From the NCBI GenBank assembly GCA_049324115.1, contig JBMOMN010000048.1:62001-126000 (forward strand): a DNA stretch of 64,000 nt, written 5' to 3'. Position numbers and translations under genes: made by a program. The first letter of the stretch is position 1; every line of letters starts with the position of its first letter. The DNA comes from UBA5796 sp040752455 (GTDB lineage: Bacteria > Chloroflexota > Anaerolineae > Anaerolineales > Villigracilaceae). The notes beneath the pieces were generated by a model. That model was not told the origin of the DNA. It searched no databases and saw only the letters and a list, made by a program, of their open reading frames with translations. This document shows positions 1 to 6,922 of the stretch, one piece after another.

Positions 1-52
1 GGTTGGCATCCGCCACCAGCACCGGATCGCCCCAGCGTTTGACCCGGTACAT
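1..52 (-). CDS. Start of an unidentified gene, cut by the window edge
   Basis: On the minus strand an ATG at 52 opens a frame that runs off the window; only 17 residues are visible, beginning MYRVKRWGDPVLVADAN. A purine-rich stretch (AGGCGGG) lies just upstream. The gene begins 19 bases after the stop of the 72-389 gene, so the two are probably co-transcribed. Too little is visible to name a family. Confidence 0.45.
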   Translation of the reverse strand, partial: MYRVKRWGDPVLVADAN

Positions 53-71
53 CCCAGGCCCGCCTGGAGCG

Positions 72-389
72 TCAAAGATACTCCATGAAGATGGTCCCGT
101 TGTAGACCATCGCCGACCATTCCTGGGCTGTGGCGTGATGCCGGACCCAGGTCTCCAGGCCGTTCAAGCTCTTCCACTCCTCGTACACCGTCACCGTCTG
201 GGGCGCTTTCATCAGCCGCAGCACGGGCGAGGTGGTCGTGTGCCCGCTGCGGACGTTTACGTCCCGCAGGACCACCGCCTGCCTGGGCGCGGTTTCGATC
301 TCGGTGATGATGGTATCGGCCTTCAGGATCAGTTGTTCGGCCAGCGCCCTGGCTTCTTTGGCGGCCAGTAAAATCTTTTGGGTATCCAT
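72..389 (-). CDS. Hypothetical protein, 105 aa
   Basis: A small soluble protein with no family I recognise. Residues 1-40 look helical and rich in Ala/Leu/Glu; the C-terminal half holds a KSLNGLETWVRHHATAQEW stretch, suggesting a compact alpha/beta fold. There is no signal peptide or membrane segment. It reads away from the MFS gene at 559 and is followed within 20 bases by another minus-strand start, so it is probably the first gene of an operon leaving the window. Confidence 0.6.
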   Translation of the reverse strand: MDTQKILLAAKEARALAEQLILKADTIITEIETAPRQAVVLRDVNVRSGHTTTSPVLRLMKAPQTVTVYEEWKSLNGLETWVRHHATAQEWSAMVYNGTIFMEYL

Positions 390-500
390 GGTGTCTCGTC
401 TCTCCTCGCAGTGATCAATAAATCAGGCTCTTTGGGATCAACCAGACCCCGAAGCCTCAAAATTATAGTATAGGATGTCATCGAAGAGTTATGGTTTAAT

Positions 501-522
501 GGGGTGAGTTTTTAATCACCCC
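501..522. repeat. Small hairpin ahead of the MFS gene
   Basis: GGGGTGA and TCACCCC face each other around an eight-base AT loop, 37 bases before the MFS start. It could be a terminator for incoming minus-strand transcription or a leader hairpin. There is no clear U-tract on the plus side. Confidence 0.35.
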
Positions 523-558
523 CTGCCGGGCGCACAATCCGGCGGCCATCGGAGTCCC

Positions 559-1839
559 ATGCGCAAATTCATCATCATCTGGATCGGCCAACTCATCTCC
601 ACCGTCGGCTCCGGGCTGACCGGCTTCGCCCTCTCGATCTGGATCTACCAGGAGACCGGGCAGGCTGCCCCGTTCGTCTACACCGCCCTGTTCAGCTCCC
701 TGCCGGTGGTCATGTTCAGCCTGTTCGCCGGCGCGCTCGTAGACCGCTGGAACCGCCGCCGGGTCATGATCCTGACCGACGTGGGCGCGGCACTCTCCAC
801 CCTGGCCGTATTTTTCCTTTACACCACCGGCAACCTGCAAGTCTGGCACATCTACGTCTCGTCCTTCTTCGCCGCCCTGTTCGGCACCTTCCAGATGCCC
901 GCCTTCAACGCCTCGATCACCATGCTCGTCCCCAAACAGCACCTGACCCGCGCCAACGGCATGGTCCAGACCGGGGCCTCCGTCGAAGGGATCCTCTCCC
1001 CCGTGCTGGCCGGGCTGCTGGTCGGCGTGATCGGCGTGGGCGGCATGATGCTGGTAGACTTCGCCACCTTCTTCGCCGCGGTCGGCACCCTGCTGCTGGT
1101 CAGCATCCCCCAGCCGGAGATGACCGCCGAGCACAAAGCCCAAAAGATCATCCAGGACATCCGCCAGGGCTGGCAATACCTCTCCGCCAGGCGCGGCCTG
1201 ATCGCCCTGCCGGTCTACATCGGCCTGATCAACCTGCTGCTGACCTCGGTCATCGCCCTGCAAACCCCGCTCATCCTGTCCTTTGCCGACGCCAAAATCC
1301 TGGGCCTGACCCAGATGATCTCCAGCCTCGGCCTGCTCCTGGGCGGAATCCTGATCAGCGCCTGGGGCGGCACCCGGCGCAAGATGACCGGCGTCTACGC
1401 CGGGGTGCTCATCTCGGGCCTGGGCCTGATGTTCGCCGGGCTGCGTCCCATCTTCTGGTGGATCGGCCTGGGCATCTTCTTCTTCCTGGCCCCCATCCCC
1501 ACTGTCAACGCCCAACTCCGTTCCATCATCCAGACCAAATCCCCGCCCGACCTGCAAGGCCGGGTCTTCTCGGTCGTCTTCCTGATCGCCCGCCTGGGGC
1601 CGCCGCTCGGATTCCTGATCTCCGCTCCGCTGGCGGATAAACTCTTCGAACCGGGGATGATGGCCAACGGGACCCTGGCCGCCCTGTTCGGCCCGCTGTT
1701 CGGGACCGGGGTCGGACGCGGCATCGGCCTGATGATGAGTCTGGTCGGGCTGGGATTTTGGCTTGTTACCGCTATGATGTACTTTTATCCCCGCCTGAGA
1801 TTGGTCGAGGACGAGCTGCCCGACATCGTTGTCGGGTGA
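559..1839 (+). CDS. MFS exporter, EntS/MFS_3-like
   Basis: A 426-residue polytopic membrane protein of the major facilitator superfamily, probably a proton-driven exporter of a small molecule or drug. Hydrophobic segments occupy almost the whole chain in two halves of about six, separated by a charged central loop near residues 185-215. The conserved loop between helices 2 and 3 reads GALVDRWNRRRVM (residues 58-70), the MFS motif A. Length is normal for the family. Lack of binding-site signatures prevents a substrate call. It stands alone, facing the GNAT gene end to end, with a palindrome in the gap. Confidence 0.88.
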   Translation: MRKFIIIWIGQLISTVGSGLTGFALSIWIYQETGQAAPFVYTALFSSLPVVMFSLFAGALVDRWNRRRVMILTDVGAALSTLAVFFLYTTGNLQVWHIYVSSFFAALFGTFQMPAFNASITMLVPKQHLTRANGMVQTGASVEGILSPVLAGLLVGVIGVGGMMLVDFATFFAAVGTLLLVSIPQPEMTAEHKAQKIIQDIRQGWQYLSARRGLIALPVYIGLINLLLTSVIALQTPLILSFADAKILGLTQMISSLGLLLGGILISAWGGTRRKMTGVYAGVLISGLGLMFAGLRPIFWWIGLGIFFFLAPIPTVNAQLRSIIQTKSPPDLQGRVFSVVFLIARLGPPLGFLISAPLADKLFEPGMMANGTLAALFGPLFGTGVGRGIGLMMSLVGLGFWLVTAMMYFYPRLRLVEDELPDIVVG

Positions 1840-1900
1840 AAAAGGAGGATTTCGCGGCTGCCAAAATCCCCCGTCCTGGCGGCTGAGACTTACGCTCTGG

Positions 1901-1933
1901 CCGGTGGAACAAATTGGCAATTTGTTCTACCGG
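1901..1933. repeat. Imperfect palindrome between convergent genes
   Basis: Two 16-base arms (CCGGTGGAACAAATTG and its near complement) meet with a one-base loop and one mismatch. The flanks carry a direct repeat of the type ACTTACGCTC. It lies between the convergent MFS and GNAT genes, where it could act as a shared terminator, but it also looks like one of the dispersed palindromes of this genome. Confidence 0.55.
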
Positions 1934-1940
1934 TCGAAAC

Positions 1941-3008
1941 TTACGCTCCGGCGAGGCAATAGGTCAGCCGTCCAGGCTCCAGGCCGCCGGGGGCGCGGAC
2001 CAGGTAACGGGCTTCGAACATCGGCAGCCAAAAGGGGACCTGGAACACCTCGGCCAGGCGGTCACGCGGGTCGCAGGCGATGCCCAGGCAATTGCCCTGC
2101 TCCCGCAGGGTGTAGCGCAGCGTTTGCCAGAGATGGCGGGCGGCTTCCAGTTCCCCGTCCCTGAACCAGACCCGGCGCACGGTCAGGGCTTCGAGGATGC
2201 CCGATGGGGGCAGCAGGCCCAGCCAGCCGCCCAACAGCCGGACATAGCGGGGAGCGCGGGTGAGACGCATTCGGACCAGCTTCGTGCGGTCTGACAGGCT
2301 CAACCCGGCGACGATCCGGCCCTTGCGCTCGACGACGTAGAGCCGGTTCGGCCTGACCCCGGCCACCTCCTGCGCCAGGAAGGTCCCCAACCCCTCCGCG
2401 CTGACCGGACTCCACAGGTTGTGTTCGCGGTAAAAATGGTTCATGCCAGCCGCGATCAGGAGCAGGTCGCCGTCCATAGCGGTACGCACCCCAAGGTCCG
2501 GGTGAGAGGCGGGAGGGTGTTTCCGCACCGGCACGACCCCGCCCTGGATCGGTCCCGTAGCCCGGAATCCGTACCGGTCCGCCAGTCTCAAGCTGAAATT
2601 CCCGGCCATGATCGCCCCATACAAAACCGCGTCCAGCCCAAGCAGCCCGGTAATGTAGTCCAATCCCCAATCCGAGAGGCCGCGCCCGACGCCTTGCCGC
2701 CGGTGGTCGGGGTGGACCCGCAGGTGGGAGAGGTAGACCCCGGCCCTCACCTGACCCGCCAACTGGACCGGCCCCACTTCGCCGAAGACCATACCGATCA
2801 CCTTCCCATTCCTGAGAGCGACCGCGCCGTGCAGATCGTCTGCCAATGCCCGGTGAACGGCGAGCATTTCGGCCTGGTAATCGTCGGTAAAGCCGATGCC
2901 GCCGCTGTCAGAGGTGGCGGCGATCAGGCTCTCCAGGGCCGGGCTGTCTTCGGAAGAAACGAGACGATATGTTACCGGGTTGGGGCTTTCATCCTGTTTC
3001 ATGGTCAT
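1941..3008 (-). CDS. GNAT family N-acetyltransferase, two-domain
   Basis: A 355-residue protein whose N-terminal 150 residues form a GNAT domain; the acetyl-CoA pyrophosphate loop is visible as HPDHRRQGVGRG near residues 99-110. The C-terminal 180 residues look like a second, diverged GNAT-type fold without a clear acetyl-CoA motif. The substrate is unknown. I chose ATG at 3008 because AAAGGTG lies seven bases upstream; a GTG at 3026 is in frame but would overlap this site. It is a single gene, divergent from deoC. Confidence 0.78.
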   Translation of the reverse strand: MTMKQDESPNPVTYRLVSSEDSPALESLIAATSDSGGIGFTDDYQAEMLAVHRALADDLHGAVALRNGKVIGMVFGEVGPVQLAGQVRAGVYLSHLRVHPDHRRQGVGRGLSDWGLDYITGLLGLDAVLYGAIMAGNFSLRLADRYGFRATGPIQGGVVPVRKHPPASHPDLGVRTAMDGDLLLIAAGMNHFYREHNLWSPVSAEGLGTFLAQEVAGVRPNRLYVVERKGRIVAGLSLSDRTKLVRMRLTRAPRYVRLLGGWLGLLPPSGILEALTVRRVWFRDGELEAARHLWQTLRYTLREQGNCLGIACDPRDRLAEVFQVPFWLPMFEARYLVRAPGGLEPGRLTYCLAGA

Positions 3009-3094
3009 GATTTTACACCTTTCCACGTTGCGGCAAAAAGCTGCGTTGTGATATAGTTGAGAAAACGTAAGACAATTCGACCTGAAGGTTTATT

Positions 3095-4054
3095 ATGACT
3101 GCCAATAACCGTAACCCCGGAATGCCCCTCGACCTGGCCTGGGTCGCGGGGGCGCACGTCAACAAGAGCGCGGTCGAGCGGCGGGTTGCCAGCCTGCCCC
3201 TGCGCCGCACCGTCAAAAAGGACTGGCAGGCGGCCTGGCTGCTGCGGGCCGTGACCTGCATTGACCTGACCACCCTGGCCGGCGACGACACCCCCGGACG
3301 GGTCAAACGCCTGTGCGCCAAAGCCCGCCAGCCCATCCGCCCGGATATGCTGGCAAGATTAGGATTGGATGGTGAGAAGATCACCGTCGGGGCGGTCTGC
3401 GTCTACCCCAACCGGGTGGCGGATGCAGTCCAGGCGCTGCGGGGCACGGATATCCCGGTGGCTTCCGTTGCGACAGGTTTCCCCGCCGGGCAAACTCCCC
3501 TGCCCCAGCGCATCGCCGAGATCGAGCAGGCCATCGAGGCCGGGGCACGAGAGATTGACGTGGTCATCCCCCGCAACTTCGTCCTGACCGGCGACTGGCA
3601 GGCGCTCTACAACGAGATCGCCCGGTTCCGCCAGACCTGCGGCGAGGCGGCCCACATGAAGACCATCCTGGCTACCGGTGAACTGGGTACGCTCAAGCAG
3701 GTCTACCAGGCCAGCCTGGTGGCTATGATGGCCGGCTCGGACTTCATCAAGACCTCCACCGGCAAGGAGCCGGTCAACGCCACGCTGGAAGTCAGTCTCG
3801 TGATGGTGCGGGCCATCCGTGAATACCTGGAACGCACCGGATACAAGGTCGGGTTCAAACCGGCGGGGGGCATCAGCAAAGCCAAAGAGGCCCTGGCCTG
3901 GCAATCCCTGATGAAGGAAGAACTCGGCGACGAATGGCTGATGCCCGACCTGTTCCGCTTCGGCGCGAGCAGTTTGCTGACCGACCTGGAGCGGCAACTG
4001 TACCATTTCATCACCGGTCACTACGCCGCCAAACATCATATGCCGATGGGATAA
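3095..4054 (+). CDS. deoC: Deoxyribose-phosphate aldolase
   Basis: Cytoplasmic class I aldolase splitting 2-deoxyribose 5-phosphate into glyceraldehyde 3-phosphate and acetaldehyde. The Schiff-base lysine lies in FIKTSTGK (K219), the partner lysine in FKPAGG (about K250), and the acidic catalytic residue in EIDVVI (about D155). At 319 residues it is longer than the Escherichia coli enzyme (259) and close to the eukaryotic DERA length, with an extra N-terminal segment of about 50 residues. The downstream ALDH16-like gene at 6923 would oxidise the acetaldehyde, but an insert of toxin and Fic genes now separates them. Confidence 0.95.
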   Translation: MTANNRNPGMPLDLAWVAGAHVNKSAVERRVASLPLRRTVKKDWQAAWLLRAVTCIDLTTLAGDDTPGRVKRLCAKARQPIRPDMLARLGLDGEKITVGAVCVYPNRVADAVQALRGTDIPVASVATGFPAGQTPLPQRIAEIEQAIEAGAREIDVVIPRNFVLTGDWQALYNEIARFRQTCGEAAHMKTILATGELGTLKQVYQASLVAMMAGSDFIKTSTGKEPVNATLEVSLVMVRAIREYLERTGYKVGFKPAGGISKAKEALAWQSLMKEELGDEWLMPDLFRFGASSLLTDLERQLYHFITGHYAAKHHMPMG

Positions 4055-4130
4055 AAATGCGTTTAAACACGAAGGACACAAAGTTCACAAAGAAAAACCG
4101 AAGTATTATTGAGATGAAAGGATGTGATCT

Positions 4131-4433
4131 ATGAACGCGAGCGATTTGGATTCTGAAAAATTACTGAGACAGGTCATTACCAGCATCGCTCAACTGCCCC
4201 CCAACGATCTACTGGTCGTGTACGAAACGATCAATGACCTGAAAGAGAAGGAAAGCGAAAAATCATCCCTGACGACAGATGAAATTCTGGCGCGCGCCAA
4301 AGCCCGCGCGGTCGAGATGAGAAATCTGTCGCACGAGCAAATCGTTCAACGGTTTATTGACGCGACAGAGCGAATCCGCGCCATTGCCATCGAAAAAGGC
4401 ACAGCCATCGAGGGGGAGTGGGAACGTGACTAA
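4131..4433 (+). CDS. Probable antitoxin of a PIN toxin pair
   Basis: A 100-residue charged, helix-rich protein just upstream of and overlapping a PIN-domain gene. The N-terminal part (LLRQVITSIAQLPPNDLLVVYETINDL is the region, residues 9-36) resembles the short helical antitoxins that accompany PIN toxins; no DNA-binding motif is certain. AAAGGATG supplies a ribosome site. Function as antitoxin is inferred from position, size and overlap. Base composition is lower in GC than deoC, in keeping with acquisition. Confidence 0.6.
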   Translation: MNASDLDSEKLLRQVITSIAQLPPNDLLVVYETINDLKEKESEKSSLTTDEILARAKARAVEMRNLSHEQIVQRFIDATERIRAIAIEKGTAIEGEWERD

Positions 4434-4854
4434 AGGCTTGCGCGCCGTGCTCGACACCAATGTTTTCGTTTCGGCGTCTTTGAGCAAGAACGCGAACAGT
4501 CCCACGCGTGAATTGAGAGAACGCTGGAAGAGGAACGAATTTACGCTCCTGATTTGCGATCAGATTGCCAAGGAACTGATCGAGAAGCTCAAGGAGCGCG
4601 GCGTGCCTCTCGAAGAGATCATTGAGCAGGCTTCCGCTCTCGCGGCTTCGGCTGAATGGGTCGCTGTGCCAGAAGAAAAGATCGAAGCCCTACTCTCCGA
4701 CCCCGATGACAACGTGGTAGTCGCCTGCGCGGTGGAAGGGAAGGCAAATTACCTGGTGACGTATGATCCGCATTTCGATTCCCTGCAAGGCGAGTATCGA
4801 GGGATCAAGATCGTCAAAGCCATTCCGTTTTTGGAAGTGTTGCGGAGTCGATGA
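4426..4854 (+). CDS. PIN-domain toxin (putative RNase)
   Basis: A 142-residue PIN protein of the COG1569 type, expected to be a metal-dependent endoribonuclease toxin. It shows the N-terminal VLDTNVFVSA motif with the first acidic residue, a central Glu in AKELIEKL, and the C-terminal SDPDDNVVVACA and YLVTYDPHF acidic motifs. I place the start at GTG 4426, preceded by a strong GGGGGAG site and overlapping the antitoxin stop; the frame is open further upstream but that part has no PIN homology. Its own stop overlaps the next start (ATGA). Confidence 0.85.
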   Translation: MTKGLRAVLDTNVFVSASLSKNANSPTRELRERWKRNEFTLLICDQIAKELIEKLKERGVPLEEIIEQASALAASAEWVAVPEEKIEALLSDPDDNVVVACAVEGKANYLVTYDPHFDSLQGEYRGIKIVKAIPFLEVLRSR

Positions 4855-5246
4855 GTTCTATGCGGTCAAAACGAAATCGCCCCTCTAGGTCAACCAGTGC
4901 AAATTCCAATGCTGCCGAAGATGTTTTGAAATTGATGTATGCGCAAGGCAAGGCGCAATTCGGCAATGCCATGAAAGGGTTTTGGCTCCATGACGGTGAC
5001 TTATGTCCTGCCTGCCTGCAAAACACCATCGGCATGGTAAATTTCAAGGGCAAAGAAGCGCTTTCGATCAACGGATTTATATATCGCGAGCGCGGCATCT
5101 TGATCGGATATTTTCTGTGTGAAATATGCACCCTGTTTATCCATGAACAGGCGCAAAAACACCCATATCAGGAAACGCCGTTGCACAAGAAAATCGAGAC
5201 AAATTTGAAAGAAGCCTACCATCGGTATTTGTCTTCGCAGAATTGA
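4851..5246 (+). CDS. Small protein with two CxxC pairs
   Basis: A 131-residue protein of no family I recognise, translationally coupled to the PIN toxin through an ATGA overlap. Two CxxC pairs (CPAC near residue 46 and CEIC near residue 91) suggest a structural zinc site, and the central part around FIYRERGILIGYFL is hydrophobic. It may be a third component of the toxin module or a passenger. The following 140 bases carry a relic of a deoC end. Confidence 0.55.
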   Translation: MSSMRSKRNRPSRSTSANSNAAEDVLKLMYAQGKAQFGNAMKGFWLHDGDLCPACLQNTIGMVNFKGKEALSINGFIYRERGILIGYFLCEICTLFIHEQAQKHPYQETPLHKKIETNLKEAYHRYLSSQN

Positions 5247-5288
5247 AATCGGTGTGTTGTGGCAATCCTGAGTGATACGTCTCCAAAT

Positions 5289-5336
5289 GTCACCGGCCAT
5301 CAGGCTGCCAAACACCACATGCCGATGGGATGGTAG
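5289..5336 (+). pseudogene. Relic of a second deoC 3' end
   Basis: Sixteen codons read VTGHQAAKHHMPMGW and stop, closely matching the last residues of the deoC product (ITGHYAAKHHMPMG). The 42-base nucleotide match is ungapped but diverged at about a fifth of positions. No other part of deoC remains here. It marks the far side of the inserted PIN module, so the insertion either duplicated the target or recombined with a related deoC. Confidence 0.65.
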
Positions 5337-5388
5337 AAGTTCCGAATGCCAATTAAACGCAAATCTCTGATCATCGAGGATAGCCAAA

Positions 5389-6894
5389 ATGGAAGAAGTT
5401 AATGTAAGTTACAAATGGAGGTCAATTACTGATTTACCCGAAGATTGGGAAAAATTCCAGAATGCGGAATTATATTCTCTCGCCGATGTCTGGAAGGAAC
5501 AGCGCACACAATTAACAGAGTCACGTTCCGTAAAGGAATTTAATGAACGCCTGTTGCGAGAATGGTCAATTGAGACAGGCATTCTTGAACGCCTCTACAC
5601 GATAGACAGAGGCATAACTCAATTGCTTATTGAACAGGGAATTGATGCTGCACTGATTCCTGATGGAGCGACCAATATTCCAGTTACTGAATTAATAGCA
5701 GTTATCAAAGACCATCACGAGGCTATGGAAGGGCTATTTGATTTTGTCAGTAAACGCAGAAAGTTGTCTCTAACATATATTCGACAGTTGCACCAAGTTA
5801 TCACTCGCAACCAAAAGCATGTTGAGGGGCGGGATCAATTTGGGAATATTGTCTTAATGGAAATTCAACGTGGGATGTGGAAGCAACGGCCCAATAATCC
5901 TACAAGGCCTGATGGTTTGATTCATGAGTATTGTCCACCAATTCATGTGCAAGCCGAAATGGAAAAAATAGTTGAACTCTTTAACAATCATCGGCGTATT
6001 CCTCCCGAAATCAATGCTGCATGGTTACATCACCGATTTACACAAATACATCCTTTTCAAGATGGGAACGGTAGAGTGGCAAGGGCTTTGGCTACACTTG
6101 TGTTCTTACAGGAAGGTTGGTTCCCGCTTGTAATTAATCGAGACCAGCGTGGTGAATATATTAGAGCGCTGGAATCCGCTGATTCTGGTGATTTGACATC
6201 TCTTGTTGCCTTATTTGGGCAAATTGCGAAACGCTCATTCTCACGCGCCCTAACGCTTTCGGAGGATGTTTTACAAGACGAAAAAGCATTGCCCGCTGTA
6301 GTAGAAGGGATTGTAGATCTCTACCAATCACGCAGGCAAGAAACTGAAAAGGCTTTTCTTGAAGTTGAAAACCTGGCAGTGGATTTGGTTAACACTGCAG
6401 AACAAATGTTGGTTGAAGTTTCAAGTGCTCTTCAGAAGAAGTTTTCAGACGTTTCATCTCCTCCTTTGCTTAGAGTTACAAAAAGCCGACATTACAATGA
6501 GTTTTACTACACAATGCAAATTATTGAAGTCGCACGAGAACTCGACTATTGGGCAAATGTGTCTAGAAAACGCATGTGGATACGCTTACATCTTTTTGAT
6601 CAGTTTAGCGAGCAAAAAGCCCAAATTGTTTTTTCCTTTCATTATCTAGGAAAAGTTAATAGAGGGATCATGGTTTCGACAGGGTTCATTTTCTTTCCTG
6701 AAAACAAACCGGAGAACCAAAAAGAAGAAGATAGCATTGAGCCACAATTTGGCGAAACTCATCGCGTTTGTACCGAACCCTTCTATTTTTCCTATAAAGA
6801 TTCTGCCAGGAATGGTGGATTAAAAGAAAACTACAGAAAATGGCTGAACGATTGCCTGACTGTTGGTTTAGCAGAATGGGCAAGACGGCTGTAA
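5389..6894 (+). CDS. Fic family AMP-transferase-like protein
   Basis: A 501-residue protein with a complete Fic active site, HPFQDGNGR followed by R (about residues 220-232), the signature of enzymes that transfer AMP or another nucleotide phosphate to target hydroxyls. The Fic core spans about 100-290. The C-terminal 200 residues are a separate domain of unknown fold that I do not recognise. No N-terminal S/TxxxE(G/N) inhibitory helix was evident. The gene is markedly AT-richer than its neighbours and lies between deoC and its partner dehydrogenase, so it was probably acquired. It may act in toxin or phage-defence biology. Confidence 0.85.
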   Translation: MEEVNVSYKWRSITDLPEDWEKFQNAELYSLADVWKEQRTQLTESRSVKEFNERLLREWSIETGILERLYTIDRGITQLLIEQGIDAALIPDGATNIPVTELIAVIKDHHEAMEGLFDFVSKRRKLSLTYIRQLHQVITRNQKHVEGRDQFGNIVLMEIQRGMWKQRPNNPTRPDGLIHEYCPPIHVQAEMEKIVELFNNHRRIPPEINAAWLHHRFTQIHPFQDGNGRVARALATLVFLQEGWFPLVINRDQRGEYIRALESADSGDLTSLVALFGQIAKRSFSRALTLSEDVLQDEKALPAVVEGIVDLYQSRRQETEKAFLEVENLAVDLVNTAEQMLVEVSSALQKKFSDVSSPPLLRVTKSRHYNEFYYTMQIIEVARELDYWANVSRKRMWIRLHLFDQFSEQKAQIVFSFHYLGKVNRGIMVSTGFIFFPENKPENQKEEDSIEPQFGETHRVCTEPFYFSYKDSARNGGLKENYRKWLNDCLTVGLAEWARRL

Positions 6895-6922
6895 TCCGTC
6901 TTGTACAAAACTGGAGTTTTTT

